From: Apostichopus japonicus
Taxonomy: Eukaryota; Echinodermata; Holothuroidea; Aspidochirotida; Stichopodidae
DNA: 64,000 nucleotides
Direction of reading: 5' to 3'
Assembly (NCBI RefSeq): GCF_037975245.1
Contig: NC_092576.1
Span: 39,243,611-39,307,610, forward strand
Positions 14,861-27,200 of the stretch are shown here, piece by piece (positions within the stretch are counted from its first letter, which is position 1; every line of letters starts with the position of its first letter). The position numbers and the translations under genes are program-made. The notes below the pieces were generated by a model. It was given only the letters and a program-made list of their open reading frames with translations. It was not told the origin of the DNA and made no database searches.

Positions 14861-16155
14861 CTGAATATAATGAAATTAAAAAGTAAACAATGGAATCATT
14901 GGTAAGGTACGGTATTAAATACTATCAATGCAACAAGATTTCATATGAAAGTGTGATTTATTTTGCAGTTGAAAGACCATCAATCCCCCCCCCCCCACCC
15001 GCCTCCCTCTTTGCCACGTACTCTCTTAATTCGCAAGATTGACTTTTCACTCTTAAAGATTGAATTTTAAATCTTTGGCAGATTGATATTAGGGACCAAT
15101 CGGCTTAGATTGACTTTCAATCTGTCTTAAGATTGAAAAAAAATAGTCTTAACAGATTGAAAGTCAGTGTTTTTTAAGATTAATATATCAATCTAATGGA
15201 TTGGTTTTCTTAATCTAAATTCGATTGACTTTTAAATTTCAATCTAAAACGATTGTAACTATCAGTCAATTAGATTGATAAAAGTCATTCCATACGATTG
15301 ACTCTTCGATCATAAAAACTGACTTTCAATCTGTTATAGATTGAAAAGGTAGAAATCTAATAGATTGACTTTAGAATCTAATTTAGAATGACTATTAGTC
15401 TAAAAATGTTTTTTTTTATTTATATGATTGGGACTGTCAATCAATATGATCATGATTGTCACTCGTTTTGCAGTTTGTCTATGTTTAAGCTTTCAACGTT
15501 AATTTTGTAAACATATATTGAAACAATTGGTTTTGTCACCCAATTAAATTATTCTCAAACAGAAGCTATAACCATAAGAGTATGTCCACTTAGTTTCGCT
15601 TGAGGAAAACACCAGAAACAGAAAAGACAGAATGTACTTTGTAGACGAATTATATTCATTACTGATGCAGTGAAGAAAACAAAACAGGCAGAACATGGGA
15701 AATACTGGAGTTCCATAATTTTAAACATTTTCAGGTGCTAAAGATGAAGGCTAAAATAAAACATAATTAAAACACTGGCATGCATTTACTGATGCAGTGA
15801 TAAACAAAACATGGGAAATACTAGAGTTCCATAAGTTTAATCATTTTCATGTGCTAAAGATGAAGGCTTAATACTGGTGTTCCATAATTCTAAAGTTAAA
15901 GAATGAAGTTTGCAATAACATACTGAAGATTTTATCAGGTGTAAAAGGAAAATTTGAATAATTAGCCTTTCCTATAGATACAATAGGCAAATAAGAACCT
16001 GAATTGGATTAAAAAAACTGAGGCTATGTCCCTTTTGGTTAAAACAAAACAACCTGGTAAGAATACCGAGCTGAACTAAAATTATGCATGCTTGTTTTAA
16101 ATGCTAAATCTTTTATTTATATTTCATCAGTAAACACCATTTTAAGTCAATATCA

Positions 16156-16476
16156 TTACTTGGGTGGTGCTCTTATTGCTGCACCAAGAGCTCGGACCTG
16201 TGGTTTTGCTGTTGCTGGAGGTAGTACTTCATAGTTCATTGCAGCAATAAATTCCCAAAATTGTTGCAAACTTGGAGAGTACTCCACATTAAAAACATAA
16301 TGACACTTAAACAGTCTGTCTAAAGCATCCACCACATGAAGCCCTCCTGAAATTGCAATGCGGTCCAATATTACAAAGAACTGTTTCGGATCTTTTTCTG
16401 CACCAAGGGATAGCAACAATGGCTGCTTGAAACGATCTTCTTTCAACTTTGTTGCTTCTTCAACATCTGTTCCTTT
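16156..16476 (-). CDS. putative terminal exon of a gene inside the 5.1-kb element
   Basis: A 107-codon open segment starts after a good acceptor (GTTATCCACAG) in phase 0 and ends at a TAA. It encodes KGTDVEEATKLKEDRFKQP, then FFVILDRIAI, FKCHYVFNVEY and QQFWEFIAAMN. The spacing of aromatic residues and the clean splice border look like real coding sequence. The pattern recalls C-terminal parts of uncharacterised animal proteins that end 'YxFNIxY...WEFI', but I cannot name the family. The middle exons linking it to 19,578-19,647 were not found, so the gene is probably partial or dead. Confidence 0.55.
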   Translation of the reverse strand, partial: KGTDVEEATKLKEDRFKQPLLLSLGAEKDPKQFFVILDRIAISGGLHVVDALDRLFKCHYVFNVEYSPSLQQFWEFIAAMNYEVLPPATAKPQVRALGAAIRAPPK

Positions 16477-16880
16477 CTGTGGATAACAAGCAGAAAAGAG
16501 TCATAACTGTAACACATGGTAATGCTCTCCTTTTATCCATTTTCTGAAATGAGGATGATTTCTGCAGTTGAGCTAACTCTTTAACGCTTAAGCTTGAAAA
16601 ATATGTTCAACTGCTTTTAAAGCAGCATTTTGCGTTTGGTCGCCGTATTATACTTTTTTGACATGTCCATCAAGTTTTTTACATATATCAATCACAAAAG
16701 AGCCAACTAAGATATTTATAAGATATTTGCAGATAATGAGAAAAGTGTCCACGACAAACTCGATATTTAAAATTAATCGCATACAGTTCCCCCAAACCTA
16801 CTAGTTTGAATTCAACCAATCAGAGATATGCAGGTTTAGTGATGAGCCGTTGCTAAAAATAGATTCAAGACTTTGCGTTG

Positions 16881-16919
16881 GTACAACCAGGGAGTTGTAA
16901 TGGAACTCCCTGGTACAAC
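16881..16919 (+). mobile_element. 25-bp hairpin micro-insertion, copy 1
   Basis: A 25-bp segment (16,888-16,912) begins CAGGGAGTT and ends AACTCCCTG with an asymmetric centre GTAATGG. It is flanked on both sides by the identical 7-mer GTACAAC (16,881-16,887 and 16,913-16,919). It is almost nothing but two inverted ends. It lies inside the 5.1-kb TIR element. Confidence 0.75.
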
Positions 16920-17610
16920 TGCCATATAGACTGTACACAAATCAAGCATGGTGTTGTATTATGGACTGGTCAATGACGTTCGTAGTGTATATTCATATTA
17001 TCGGTGAGGTTTATTGGGATTCCAACGGATAATATCTTGGAGAAAAACACAGTTGAAAGTTGCAAAATTTTCAACTTTTATGCCACCATTTGAAGTAAGA
17101 TTTAAATAGATTGGCTAGTTATGTATGTCGTTATGGCATAGTGGAGTCAGTGAGGTTGAGAAAAATCATAGAAAAGCACGCAAATTGTTTTATTGCACAT
17201 GTAATTATGTATGCACAGTAACCGTAGAAGGTGTACCGTAACAGTGCAATAAATGTACTAGATAGTCTATACTATCCACACTTTTGCCATCTGTGGGCAC
17301 TGTGCTTGATATTATGATATTATGCCGATATGGATTATAATATTGAACTGACAAGAGAAGTCACAAGCCTTTACCAATTTTAATGTGCAGTAAACTTCTT
17401 GCATATAAGTACAACATGATATGTACAAGCATTAAGCATCACTACACACTTAACCCTACTGTCCAGAGAATACACACTTTTTATATATATACTGCACATA
17501 TATACAGTTTCAGTCAAAACCACTATGACCAACCCACAGCTGCTGACCTTGTTCTGTGAACTGCTTGTAGTTCAAGGGTCCCATTAACCTTTGGGCAATA
17601 AGGTGTATCC

Positions 17611-18582
17611 TATGGCGCGAGAAAGCGGAATATATTACGTACAAATATATATCTCTAAAAAAAATATACAATTGAGTGAAATGCGCCCTGCACCACTGAC
17701 GTAACAGTTTACCTGCCTTACAGATTTCAATAGGCACTTGCGGTAGATCGTAGGAAATTTGAGCTGTGCAAATGACTTTCACACGTTCCTTTGCAAGGTT
17801 TGGCAAACTGCTTACGTAACACACCGGCTAACGTTCCAAACTAATAACCTTGAAATGTGAAGAAGTGAGCAGTTACTGTTAAGCCGGCTAGTTACGTACG
17901 GTACAGAAGGCTTCGCTGTCGAACGTACCGTAGTACAATCAGGGAGTTGTTATGGAATAATCCCTGGTACTATCATGTGCAATGTGATATCGCAAACCCA
18001 CTAACTATGAACTGCATTAAGATTCTGAGCAAACATGTGCGTTTTATGAATGGCCAGTGTAAAGAACAGGCTGGTCACTGCTGAAGTTACTGAACATCTC
18101 AGTCAGCACTTACAGAGCTCCGTACTTTGTACAGCATATATATTTTTCGCACAGAATATATTTTTCGTACAGAATATATTTTTCGCACAGAATAGGTCTT
18201 GAATATTAGAGAATATATATATTTTCTTTACACACAATAAAAATATATTTTTGCACAGAATATAATTTCTCCTGTAGAATATATATTTTTTCTGTCTCAG
18301 AATTTATATATTTTGCTAGAGAAAAATATTTTTCTGTCAGAGAATATATGTTTTGGTACTTTGTACAGCATATATATATTTTTCGACCAGAATATGTTTT
18401 TTCGCACAGAATAGAATTTTGTTGTTAGAGAATATATATATTTTCCGTACACACAATAAAAATATATTTTTGCACAGAATATAATTTTTCCTGTAAAATA
18501 CATTTTTTTTTCTGTCTCAGAATTTATATATTTTGTTAGAGAAAAATATTTTTCTGTCAGAGAATATATATGTTTCTTAACA

Positions 18583-18616
<34 letters not shown>

Positions 18617-18655
18617 AAAGAAATATATATTTTTCTCTTAGAGAATATATATTTA

Positions 18656-18701
<46 letters not shown>

Positions 18702-18844
18702 GTTTTTGTGTCAGAGAATATATTTTTTTTTCAGAATATATATAAATATGTCTAAAATGTATTTTTGAAGTAAACCATGTATATATTTTGCAAGTAAAGC
18801 ATATATATTGTTGTACACAATATATTCCGCTTTCTCGCGCCATA
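17611..18844. mobile_element. 1.2-kb TIR element nested in the 5.1-kb element
   Basis: The left end TATGGCGCGAGAAAGCGGAA is matched by its complement at the right end (18,819-18,844). The flanks are the perfect 6-bp duplication GTATCC (17,605-17,610 and 18,845-18,850). The right-hand 700 bp is an array of degenerate units with AGAATATATATTTTT and CACAGAATATA plus pure (AT)n runs. TAT...ATA termini with 6-bp duplications match what I recall for the IS3EU superfamily; no transposase is present. It shares the terminal TATGGC and the 6-bp duplication length with the element at 37,088-39,279. Confidence 0.85.
17933..17973 (+). mobile_element. 27-bp hairpin micro-insertion, copy 2
   Basis: The segment 17,940-17,966 begins CAGGGAGTTGTTATGGAA and ends ATCCCTG, a slightly altered form of the same hairpin. 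The flanking 7-mers are GTACAAT and GTACTAT, which match at 6 of 7 positions. It lies inside the nested 1.2-kb element, so it inserted after that element formed. Confidence 0.65.
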
Positions 18845-19577
18845 GTATCCTCATGAGGGTTTCTCCTAGCTAGTAGTAACTGGAATGTGATTAATGATTT
18901 ATCATTTGATGACTTTTTCTCCTATACAATTCTAGCGTGATATTATACTATTCTAGACTGTCACTGTGTGAAGAATTTTGTACACTCTGCACAAGGGATG
19001 TGGTGGGAAGGTATGAAGGAAACACAGCACTGTAGTGTTTAACAGTTGATTTTAGCACTAGCAAGGGCCAAGGCTAGGTCTAACGTTAGGCCTTGCCTGC
19101 CATAGGCCTAACAAGTTTCAATGTGAATATGGCGATGGTCTTTATCTATCATGCTGCTAGACTACACAACCGAAGTTGAATGAATGTTTCAAATGTATCA
19201 CGATAAAGCCTAGGCCTACTGTAATTGAATTAAACCGCATGCACATACGCATGTGATTTTCTCTGCAGTGCGTTAAACCTCATTTCGCCAAAAGTCACAA
19301 TAGACCCTTGCCTAACTTTAAGTCTAATATAATTAAAGTAGGAAATGCAACAATAAAAGAAAAGGAAAATTGAAGATGGGCAGATACACAAATTAAAGGA
19401 GTAAATGAAAGCGTATAAAACGAGCATTTTGAAATACAGACAATAAGAAAAGCGTAACGTTAAGCCTAACGTTATCATAGGCTTAGTAGATCAGCAACTA
19501 AGCAGACTGAACAGCGAAATGCTAGGCTACATGATCGACAACTAGCTGAAAGGTGTTAAAAAGTCAAAAATACGAAC

Positions 19578-19647
19578 CTTCTAGAATAGTGATTATCTCC
19601 TCCGTGAACTCTTTCTTCGCCAGAAAATTTCTTACGGTTCCTGCCAT
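19578..19647 (-). CDS. putative first exon of the gene inside the 5.1-kb element
   Basis: ATG at 19,647-19,645 opens 23 codons, MAGTVRNFLAKKEFTEEIIT and ILE, followed by 1 nt and a GT (GTTCGT, weak donor). It sits about 480 bp inside the right terminal repeat, where a promoter-proximal first exon of a transposon-borne gene would be expected. The phase (1 out) does not match the terminal exon at 16,156-16,476, so at least one more exon would be needed. Function unknown. Confidence 0.4.
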
Positions 19648-20131
19648 CTTTCTTGAAATGAGAAGGCTTCTTCGAAAGGTTTTAAGAAACTGAACTAAAA
19701 TACACCGCTGTTTTGGCACAATCAGTCAATCAGTACTGTGTACTATCATATACGTTTCATGCAGTGCGTTGTGCAGAGCAGTATATAGAAGACCGGTATA
19801 ATGTATTACGCTGTGTGTACGTACGCGGTGCAGCAGTGGGTATTTGGTTTTGCGAAATCTGATTGGACAATAGGCAGCGTTGGTATTTGTTTTGGCGTAA
19901 TCTGATTGGATAAAAGTCAATCTTTACAAGACTGACTTTTATTTGCACCACGTGACTTGATTCTAGCGTTTTCATTGGATATATCTGTAAATCTAAAAAA
20001 CGATTAAGTCAAGGATAAGACGTATTCAATCTATTAGCTTAGATTTCAGTTCATTTTCAATCAAATAGATTGAAAACTACTGTCAATCTTAGCTACCACT
20101 GACTCTGTCAATCTTACGAATTAAGAGAGTA

Positions 20132-21729
20132 TGAAATTATTAAAGCATATACAATAACTACGGAAATGAGAAAATTGGCAAAACTTGAAAGACTTCAATA
20201 CGAAACTAAGGAAGGCCACTGTTGCATACAAGTTTGTGATATTGATTTAGAATACGATTACATATCAGTAACGTCATTCGTTTTCAATTTGTCTTTTAAA
20301 GTATGATTGCATCAGAGCGAGATTATACGGACCTTCCAAAGTCAGTGCTTGTTGGGTTGATGGCTCAGCTCTTACAGGAGTGGACTGGTTCGATCTGGTC
20401 GGCTGGCGGGAAATATTTCTTGGCAGTCGTCTGATCCGATCCATACTTCCGTTTTTCTAGTCACCCCGGAGTTATTAAAAGATTCTCGCTCGCACGATGT
20501 GCTTATTAGGATGTAAATATAACAGCGGCGTGTACACGCCCCATAGCTTTTGCACACCTTGTGCACTGTGAACTGCCTGTTAACGATGACAAATAAGCAT
20601 GACAACCATATTAGAAGAAAAAAAACACACGTTAACTAAATCCTGAAACCTAGAATAGGGTCTACTCCTTGTACATATATAAAGTACCGTATACATCAAC
20701 CTACCGATATATACATTAGATCCCTGTCATTCGAAGAGGGGGTCGCGAACTTTTGTAAAGTCGCTAAAACATGATATAAGGTCGATAAGGTCGATACAAA
20801 TTTGGAAGTAAACAGTGGAAATATTAAGAGCACACATTTCTTTCACCACTTTGCAAAGTTTGATCCTGCCGCACACCCATTCCCATGGCCACAGCAACAA
20901 GCAACAACGCTTGTAAACTAAACCACTAGATCACATGTAGTTGTGGAATATACAAACGTTGCCCTGTGATATTCAACTTAATCAGTGTGAGGCCGAACTA
21001 TTTAATAAAAGAAATACATTCTGACATATGACTTGCTTGATGTTGACGCGATTTAACTGCAATTATTTACAAAGATTGCTACAACACAAGAGCGACTCGT
21101 TGAATATTCATATAAGGACACGGTTAACATCATCTCAGAGTATACGGTCATATAATTGTGTGTTGATAATTATAGATAAAAAAATGGCTTCATCATCAGT
21201 GTATATAACAAACAGGTGCCGTATCAGCAAAATAAACAACCAAGTCCAACAAAAAAACGAAAATAGCCATCGATGTAGATAATAACATATCACTCGAGAT
21301 TGGTAAAACAAACACTCATTATATTGTATCAGTAGAATAAATTAAACGCGTCAACAGAAACGACGCTTCAACGGTTCAACAGAAACGAAACTACCAAGTG
21401 ATGTGAACAACTTGAAATGCTAACAGATCTACTGATAAAACCACGTGTCAAGTGCGCATGTCTCGTCCTTGTGATCTTCTCACTTGAACATTTTCGTTGC
21501 TATTATATCCATATTCATGGACATGTTACGTCGAAAGTTGAAGACTATGTTGAGTTCAATATGTGATTATCTTCTGAGAACTTGTTATGCATATATAATA
21601 GAGTTTGTAAAATGATTTTAGTCCAATAGGCGAATCTCTAAATCTCCCTGTCCACCTCCTGAAAGCACATAAAGAATACAAACGTTGATGTCCTCTGGTT
21701 GGTCATATCTTTTGATGGGTGTATATGGT
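20132..21729. other. non-genic stretch right of the 5.1-kb element
   Basis: No supported gene. A minus-strand ATG near 20,444 opens a short frame (MDRIRRLPRNISRQ) before a possible GTAAGA donor, but nothing downstream connects to it. A short similarity (GAGCGAGATTATA) recurs near 26,168. Confidence 0.4.
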
Positions 21730-22030
21730 TTGAATTAACTAAGTCACATACATGCTATAGACAGATGCTGCTGAGTTAAGCCCAAGTTGGAATGTGTTCC
21801 CTAATTCTCACACAAACATTATATACTTGATAACAAACAGATTATTATTATAATGTACTTCATATAAAATATGATCCAAGAGCTTAGGAACCAAAACCAA
21901 ACGCCTTCAGTTATCAACCCGTAGCCATAGTGCCCTTATATCGAGACTGTGACTATGTGATCATGATGATGTTACGACAAATGTGTATTGTGAGTCCTTT
22001 GGAAAGGGAATATATCTTAGCTGAAAACGC
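21730..22030 (+). repeat. diverged direct repeat flanking the LINE, left copy
   Basis: The segment contains AAGTCACATACATGCTATAG, CAGATGCTGCTGAG, ATCATGATGATGTTA and AAAGGGAATATAT-TTAGC. The same order of landmarks recurs at about 24,005-24,295. The LINE lies between the copies, so a duplicated non-coding segment was probably split or bordered by the LINE insertion. Confidence 0.55.
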
Positions 22031-22139
22031 CTCTCCGCTATTCAGCCAGAGCAAGGAAGCTAGGTACTGCACACGTATCGGAATAATGCTAACTTCGCGC
22101 AGAAAATTGAATACATCAGGAAAGAACTTGCTCAACATG

Positions 22140-23960
22140 AGGTATACAAGCCAACTCTTACTTATTGTGGTAAAGCTTTTGATCATTTTTTTCAAGTTTC
22201 AGAGGACGATATCAGGAAAATAATTTCACAATCTAAAAATACTCAATGTCGCCTTGATCCTTTTCCAACAAAACTTAAAAAGGATAATATGGATTCTTTT
22301 GTTCCAGTTATTGCTAAAATTGTGAACCTGAGTCTCGCTTCGGGATGCTTCAGTGATCATTGGAAGCATGCTATTGTTTTACCTCTACTTAAAAAACAAG
22401 GTCTTGACCTATCGTATGGAAATTACCGCCCGGTTAGCAATCTCAGTTTTGTGTCCAAAATCTGTGAAAAAGCTGCCTTATCACAATTTTGCGATCATAT
22501 GGAACAAAATAATTTACCGCCTTCGTGTCAATCGGCTTATAGGAAAGACTTCAGTACTGAAACAGCTTTGCTCAAAGTGTGTAATGAAATTTTGTGCAAT
22601 ATGTACAATAACCATGTTACAATGATGGTTATGCTGGATCTTTCTGCAGCTTTTGATACTGTGGACCATGACATTTTGCTGAGTGTTCTTGATCAAAACT
22701 TTGGTACTAAGGGGCTGGCTAAATCATGGTTTGATTGTTATTTAAGACCACGCACACAAATTGTTCAGGTTGGTGAATGCATTTCTACGAAATCCACCGT
22801 CCACCAGGGCGTGCCACAAGGATCTTGTGCTGGCCCTGTTCTCTTTACGGCTTATGCAAGTACTTTATATCATACAATCTCCAGTCACCTTCCCGAGGTC
22901 ATTGGGTATGCAGACGATCACGCCCTGTACCTAAAATTCAAACCAGGTAATTCCGACTCTGAACTTAGTGCTCTAAATGCTATGGAGAGTTGTTTATTGG
23001 ACGTTAAGGCTTGGATGAATATGTGTCGCTTAAAAATGAACGATACCAAAACTGAATTTCTCATCTTTGGTTCACGAACTCAACTTGCAAAACTTGAAAT
23101 TGATTGTATTAACGTGGACTCATCTATCATTAATTGTGTAAATGATGTGAAGTATCTTGGCGTTTATTTGGACAACACCTTATCAATGAAAAAAACATAT
23201 AAATGAAAAATGTAAAATTGCTAGTTTTAACTTGTATAATATTAGAAAATTACGTAAGCATCTATCAACTGATTCTACTCGCACTTTAGTTCAGGCACTT
23301 GTCACATCACACTTTGATTATTGTAACTCTTTGTTTTATGGTCTTCCCAGTTCTTCCCTTAATAAGTTACAGCGTGTACAAAATATGGCTGCCCGTATCA
23401 TCCTAAATTTGAACAAATATGACAGTATATCTTCTGCTTTTAAACTTCTCCACTGGCTTCCGATAAAGGATCGTATCGATTTTAAAATTTTATCACTCAC
23501 TTATAAGGCGCATCACGGAACTGCACCAGCTTATCTGAAGGACCTTCTTAAACCACGATCAGTGAGCTACTCCATACGATCTCATGACAGTTTGATTTTA
23601 ACTACCCCCCGCACTCGCTGCAAGTCCCTTGGTGACCGATCTTTTTGTGTCTGTGCCCCCAAATTGTGGAATGCACTCCCATTTTCTATTCGCAATTCAA
23701 GTACTGTAAGTTCTTTTAAATCCAGTCTTAAGACTTTCATTTTCACACGTGTATATAATTAATCTAGTTTTACTTATTATCTCATTCTTTTTGTATTTAT
23801 CTCTTACTATTGTTTTATCCTATTTTCTGATTTTGTGGCATGGTATTTACTGACTTCATTTTCTCCATCGATATTGGATTTGTTTAGTCTTTTAGGTTTT
23901 TTGTTTAGTCTTTTAAGTTTGTACAGCGCCATAGCTTATGTTTTTACATATATATGTGCG
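22140..23960 (+). pseudogene. CR1/L2-like LINE, RT region, one frameshift
   Basis: A 5'-truncated non-LTR retrotransposon. Readable protein starts before 22,289 (YKPTLTYCGKAFDHFF, then DDIRKIISQSKN). It continues through NYRPVSNLSFVSKICEK, QSAYRKDFSTETALL, LDLSAAFDTVDHDILL, VHQGVPQGSCAGPVLF and the catalytic GYADDHALY to a stop at 23,206. A second frame, 23,232-23,762, carries the C-terminal part (NSLFYGLP, HHGTAPAYL, SFCVCAPKLWNALPF). The break is consistent with one extra A in the A7 run near 23,190; the endonuclease domain is absent. The 3' end near 23,990 is TTAAATTAATTAAA-rich. The RT active site is intact, so it decayed recently, but the copy cannot move by itself. Confidence 0.88.
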
Positions 23961-24004
23961 CTTTAGAAATGTTTAAATAATTAAATTAATTAAACTTATT
24001 AATG

Positions 24005-24295
24005 ACTAGCAACTAAGTCGCATGCAGGTTATACACTCAGATGTTGCTGTATTTAATTCATGTACAGTAAGAGTTTGCAAACGTTCTTGGCAGTAAACAG
24101 ATTAGACGATAATGTGTAGTTTAAGAAAAGTCGCTCAAGATATAACCTGTGCACGAACACCAAACGACTTTACTTATAAACCTTCAGTCCCCTTACATCA
24201 ATATAGTGACCGTGTCATCATGATGATGTTATCTCAAATTTGTATTGCATGTCACTCGCAAAGGGAATATATATTAGCAAAAACGACAGAGTTTA
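24005..24295 (+). repeat. diverged direct repeat flanking the LINE, right copy
   Basis: Matches the left copy at about 21,730-22,030 in the same order: AAGTCGCATGCAGGTTATA, CAGATGTTGCTG, ATCATGATGATGTTA, AAAGGGAATATATATTAGC. There is clear base divergence, so the duplication is old. Confidence 0.55.
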
Positions 24296-27200
24296 TAATA
24301 TTGACCGTAAGTACATGTTTGCCCATGACATGTTGTTATAATAAATATATAATAATAAGCCAGTTCAAAATTGGAATGCACATGTATGCATAATTTTCGT
24401 CTGATCAGCTCGTGGGGGTATACTTTGGCAGATGCAACACAAAAATCAGTACAAATAGTACAATAAGGTAGCAATGATGTCAGGCAACATCAGTTGGTTA
24501 ATTGCTTTGTACACATTAATGTATAGGTTTATGGTAAACTGTGCCTCGTAATGAAAGGCAAGTCTTACTGCATATGACTAAATATGTCAGAATGATTACA
24601 AAATGTCGTTTTGGCTAAGTTTGAACTACATCTGTTAAATTCTTGTATATTGCGAACTAGTTAACGAAAGTCTACAGCAATCAAACTGTATATATATTTC
24701 CTGAAGTTTCGTGAATGATATGATATGTCAGTTAGATAAATAAATAGAACATGTTTTAAATATCAACATCCAGTCACTGATAGTCGTAAGTCATTACGTT
24801 ATTTACTCTACATTTACATAATTTACTTACTAGCCAAGGTCTGGAAGTAGCATCTGCTATTAATTTTATCCTTAGCTGCAAGCCCTAAGATCCATGTGAA
24901 AAGGGCTATCATGAAAACATTAATATTTTATAATGAACATTGCCTCATACCACGGTGAGTTTAGCAGATGATGTAGGTATTGTTGTTACCGCTGTTGTAA
25001 ACATGCAATCCTAACCAATAGTTCAATAAAAGGAATTTATTTATCGTGTATACTGTACTCTATATCCAAAGATAATTTACTATGATAAACTTATAAGTAA
25101 CGTTCTTGTGATTCGTTTTTGCCATCTGTGTGATACATTGATCAGTACAATCCACCTATCAATATAACTCTCTGCTATGTAGTCAGACAAAAGTCTTTTA
25201 CCAAGGTCGACAATAAGCTACCGGCATTTGTGAGATAATCGTCTATGTTAAAAACTACATGCAACAAGCAAATTTAGTATGCAATTTACATTCTGATCTC
25301 CTTGCAAGTTCCACCAATGAGTCAGACAAATGTTAATGTTTCAATAATAACAGACCATTTGTCGTCATTTCTTTTCGTATTTACAGTTGAATGAAAACGA
25401 CGAACATCAAATATGGCAAAGTGACACGCCTTAAGTCGTATTACGGAACGAAAACTCATAACAAGTGGACGGAAGAATGAATTTGAATGCAACAAATGCA
25501 GGTACAGTCAGTACCTTGGTACACAGCTACCACGCTGAGCAGCATACGCCCATTTAACCTTTGAGCTGTATTGGGCAATAGCTGTCGTAAAAAACTCGGA
25601 GCTGGCTCATTGCGACAGTTTTCCCATTGATGTTGCATTGCATCGAGCATGCGTGACTTTTAATTGCCACAACGTGTTCGTTGATGTGTTACCTATGTTG
25701 TTCTCATACGGAGACTGTTTTGAGTTTTGTCAGTCAATTACACAAAACAACAAAACTTACTAGGTGCATACAAAGTTTAATTACATAATGAAATTGAAAT
25801 ATATGAAGAACGAAGAATACATGAACAAGAGGAATCGTTGTTTAACAACTGTGGATGACTCTTCCACACTGCATTATACTGTAAAGAACAATGTTAAGAA
25901 TACTGTATGCGACTGTGCTGTAAGGAACTGTACTGTGGACATTATGTCAATGACGTTAGAACTGCCATGAATTATGAGTAAGGACACTGCACAAGAAACA
26001 TGAAGACAAATTGTTATGGACACTGCTCGTAATGAATCATTACACATATAATGTATAGGCATAAACGCAGTAGTAGCTGCAATGTCTTCACATGAGTCTG
26101 ATATCAAGAAACTTACCGATAGCGTGGAATTCATTCGTCTGTAATATATGTTAATTACGTCCCAGAGGAGCGAGATTATATAACGTTCCTTGAAAAATAA
26201 AATTGCAGTTTATAGCTGCATCCCAACTGATTAAGTCGAATACTCTGCAACTACTGATGGGCACTGGCTGGTACACTAAAGATAGTTAATCTAGTGTATA
26301 TACTTGCAATCTATTCATATTTACTTAATCTCTTAACGATTGTTGATGGGGTTGCTGGCGCAATGTCCAATTATTTTCAAGTATCTTCTTGCGTTTACAT
26401 TGTTAATAAACTTATTGGCATACAATATGCATTAAAATTTGATTTGTTAAGAATGATATATTGCACGCTAGCTTGATAGCCTGGTAATGTGTTAAAGGTC
26501 AATCATATTGTGCTTATATTGTATAACACGACTCAGTACATAAGGTAAGCACATTAACTGAGTGTAACTGAGTTCCCAGATTCTGAAAGTCATTTACAAA
26601 ACGTTTTATAATATTGAAAAAAATAAAGATCAACACACCAGAACAATCACGACTTCATGACTGGTTTCTTCCTTTTGTGACTCATTAGAAGAAGGTGGGA
26701 ATCGAACCCTGGACCTCACATGTCACAGACAGAAGTCCGCACCATTCAAGCACAGTGATTTTACTGGTGCTTAGTATATATGTCAATGAGAGCGTGTTAC
26801 GTATTTGTTCATGATTTCTTTAGTTGTGTTGTATGTTGGCGTAAAGTCACTGTCACGGGGTCTAATTCCAGTAACTTTTCAATACTATCTTTCAGAGCAG
26901 GAACTGCAGATTACACCTATAACACTATCAAATATTGCTACAATTTAGGGACAATACTACATTTATGAAATAAAGAGAGACAGCATAGTAACTTTAAGTG
27001 TAACATTCAGTAGAGTGCGAATCTACTAATATATATTTTATGAAGCTAAGTAATATGGAGATAGATAGTATATAATACAAATTCGTAGTTTCACGTCTAA
27101 GTGTCTCTTACCAGGGATTTATGAGTACACAATTACATTACAGTTAATGGTAAACGTCATCGGGAGAACATTTTTCAAAATGACCATGTGCATTGGCCAG

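Larger units (their letters stand above)
15021..20129. mobile_element. 5.1-kb TIR transposon with AGATTGA-rich ends
   Basis: The termini are inverted repeats: the left end starts CTCTCTTAATTCGCAAGATT and the right end is its complement with one difference over 23 bp. A TA dinucleotide flanks both sides (15,019-15,020 and 20,130-20,131), as expected of a TA target duplication. The first about 450 bp and the last about 210 bp carry many copies of AGATTGA and its complement TCAATCT, often as short inverted pairs. The interior holds two exon-like segments on the minus strand (19,578-19,647 and 16,156-16,476), a 126-bp tandem duplication near 15,655-15,900, a 25-bp hairpin insertion and a nested element at 17,611-18,844. 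A TA duplication suggests Tc1/mariner-type integration, but no transposase was recognised. Confidence 0.8.

Noticed and set aside
17510-17824. 104-codon minus-strand frame
   Set aside because: It spans the boundary of the nested TIR element (17,611) and resembles no protein.
20372-20605. Minus-strand frame as an N-terminal NLR exon
   Set aside because: No effector-domain similarity, and no splice path to the NACHT exon could be shown.
26694-26757. Functional tRNA gene
   Set aside because: The B-box and T arm are good, but the acceptor stem does not pair and the D arm is incomplete.
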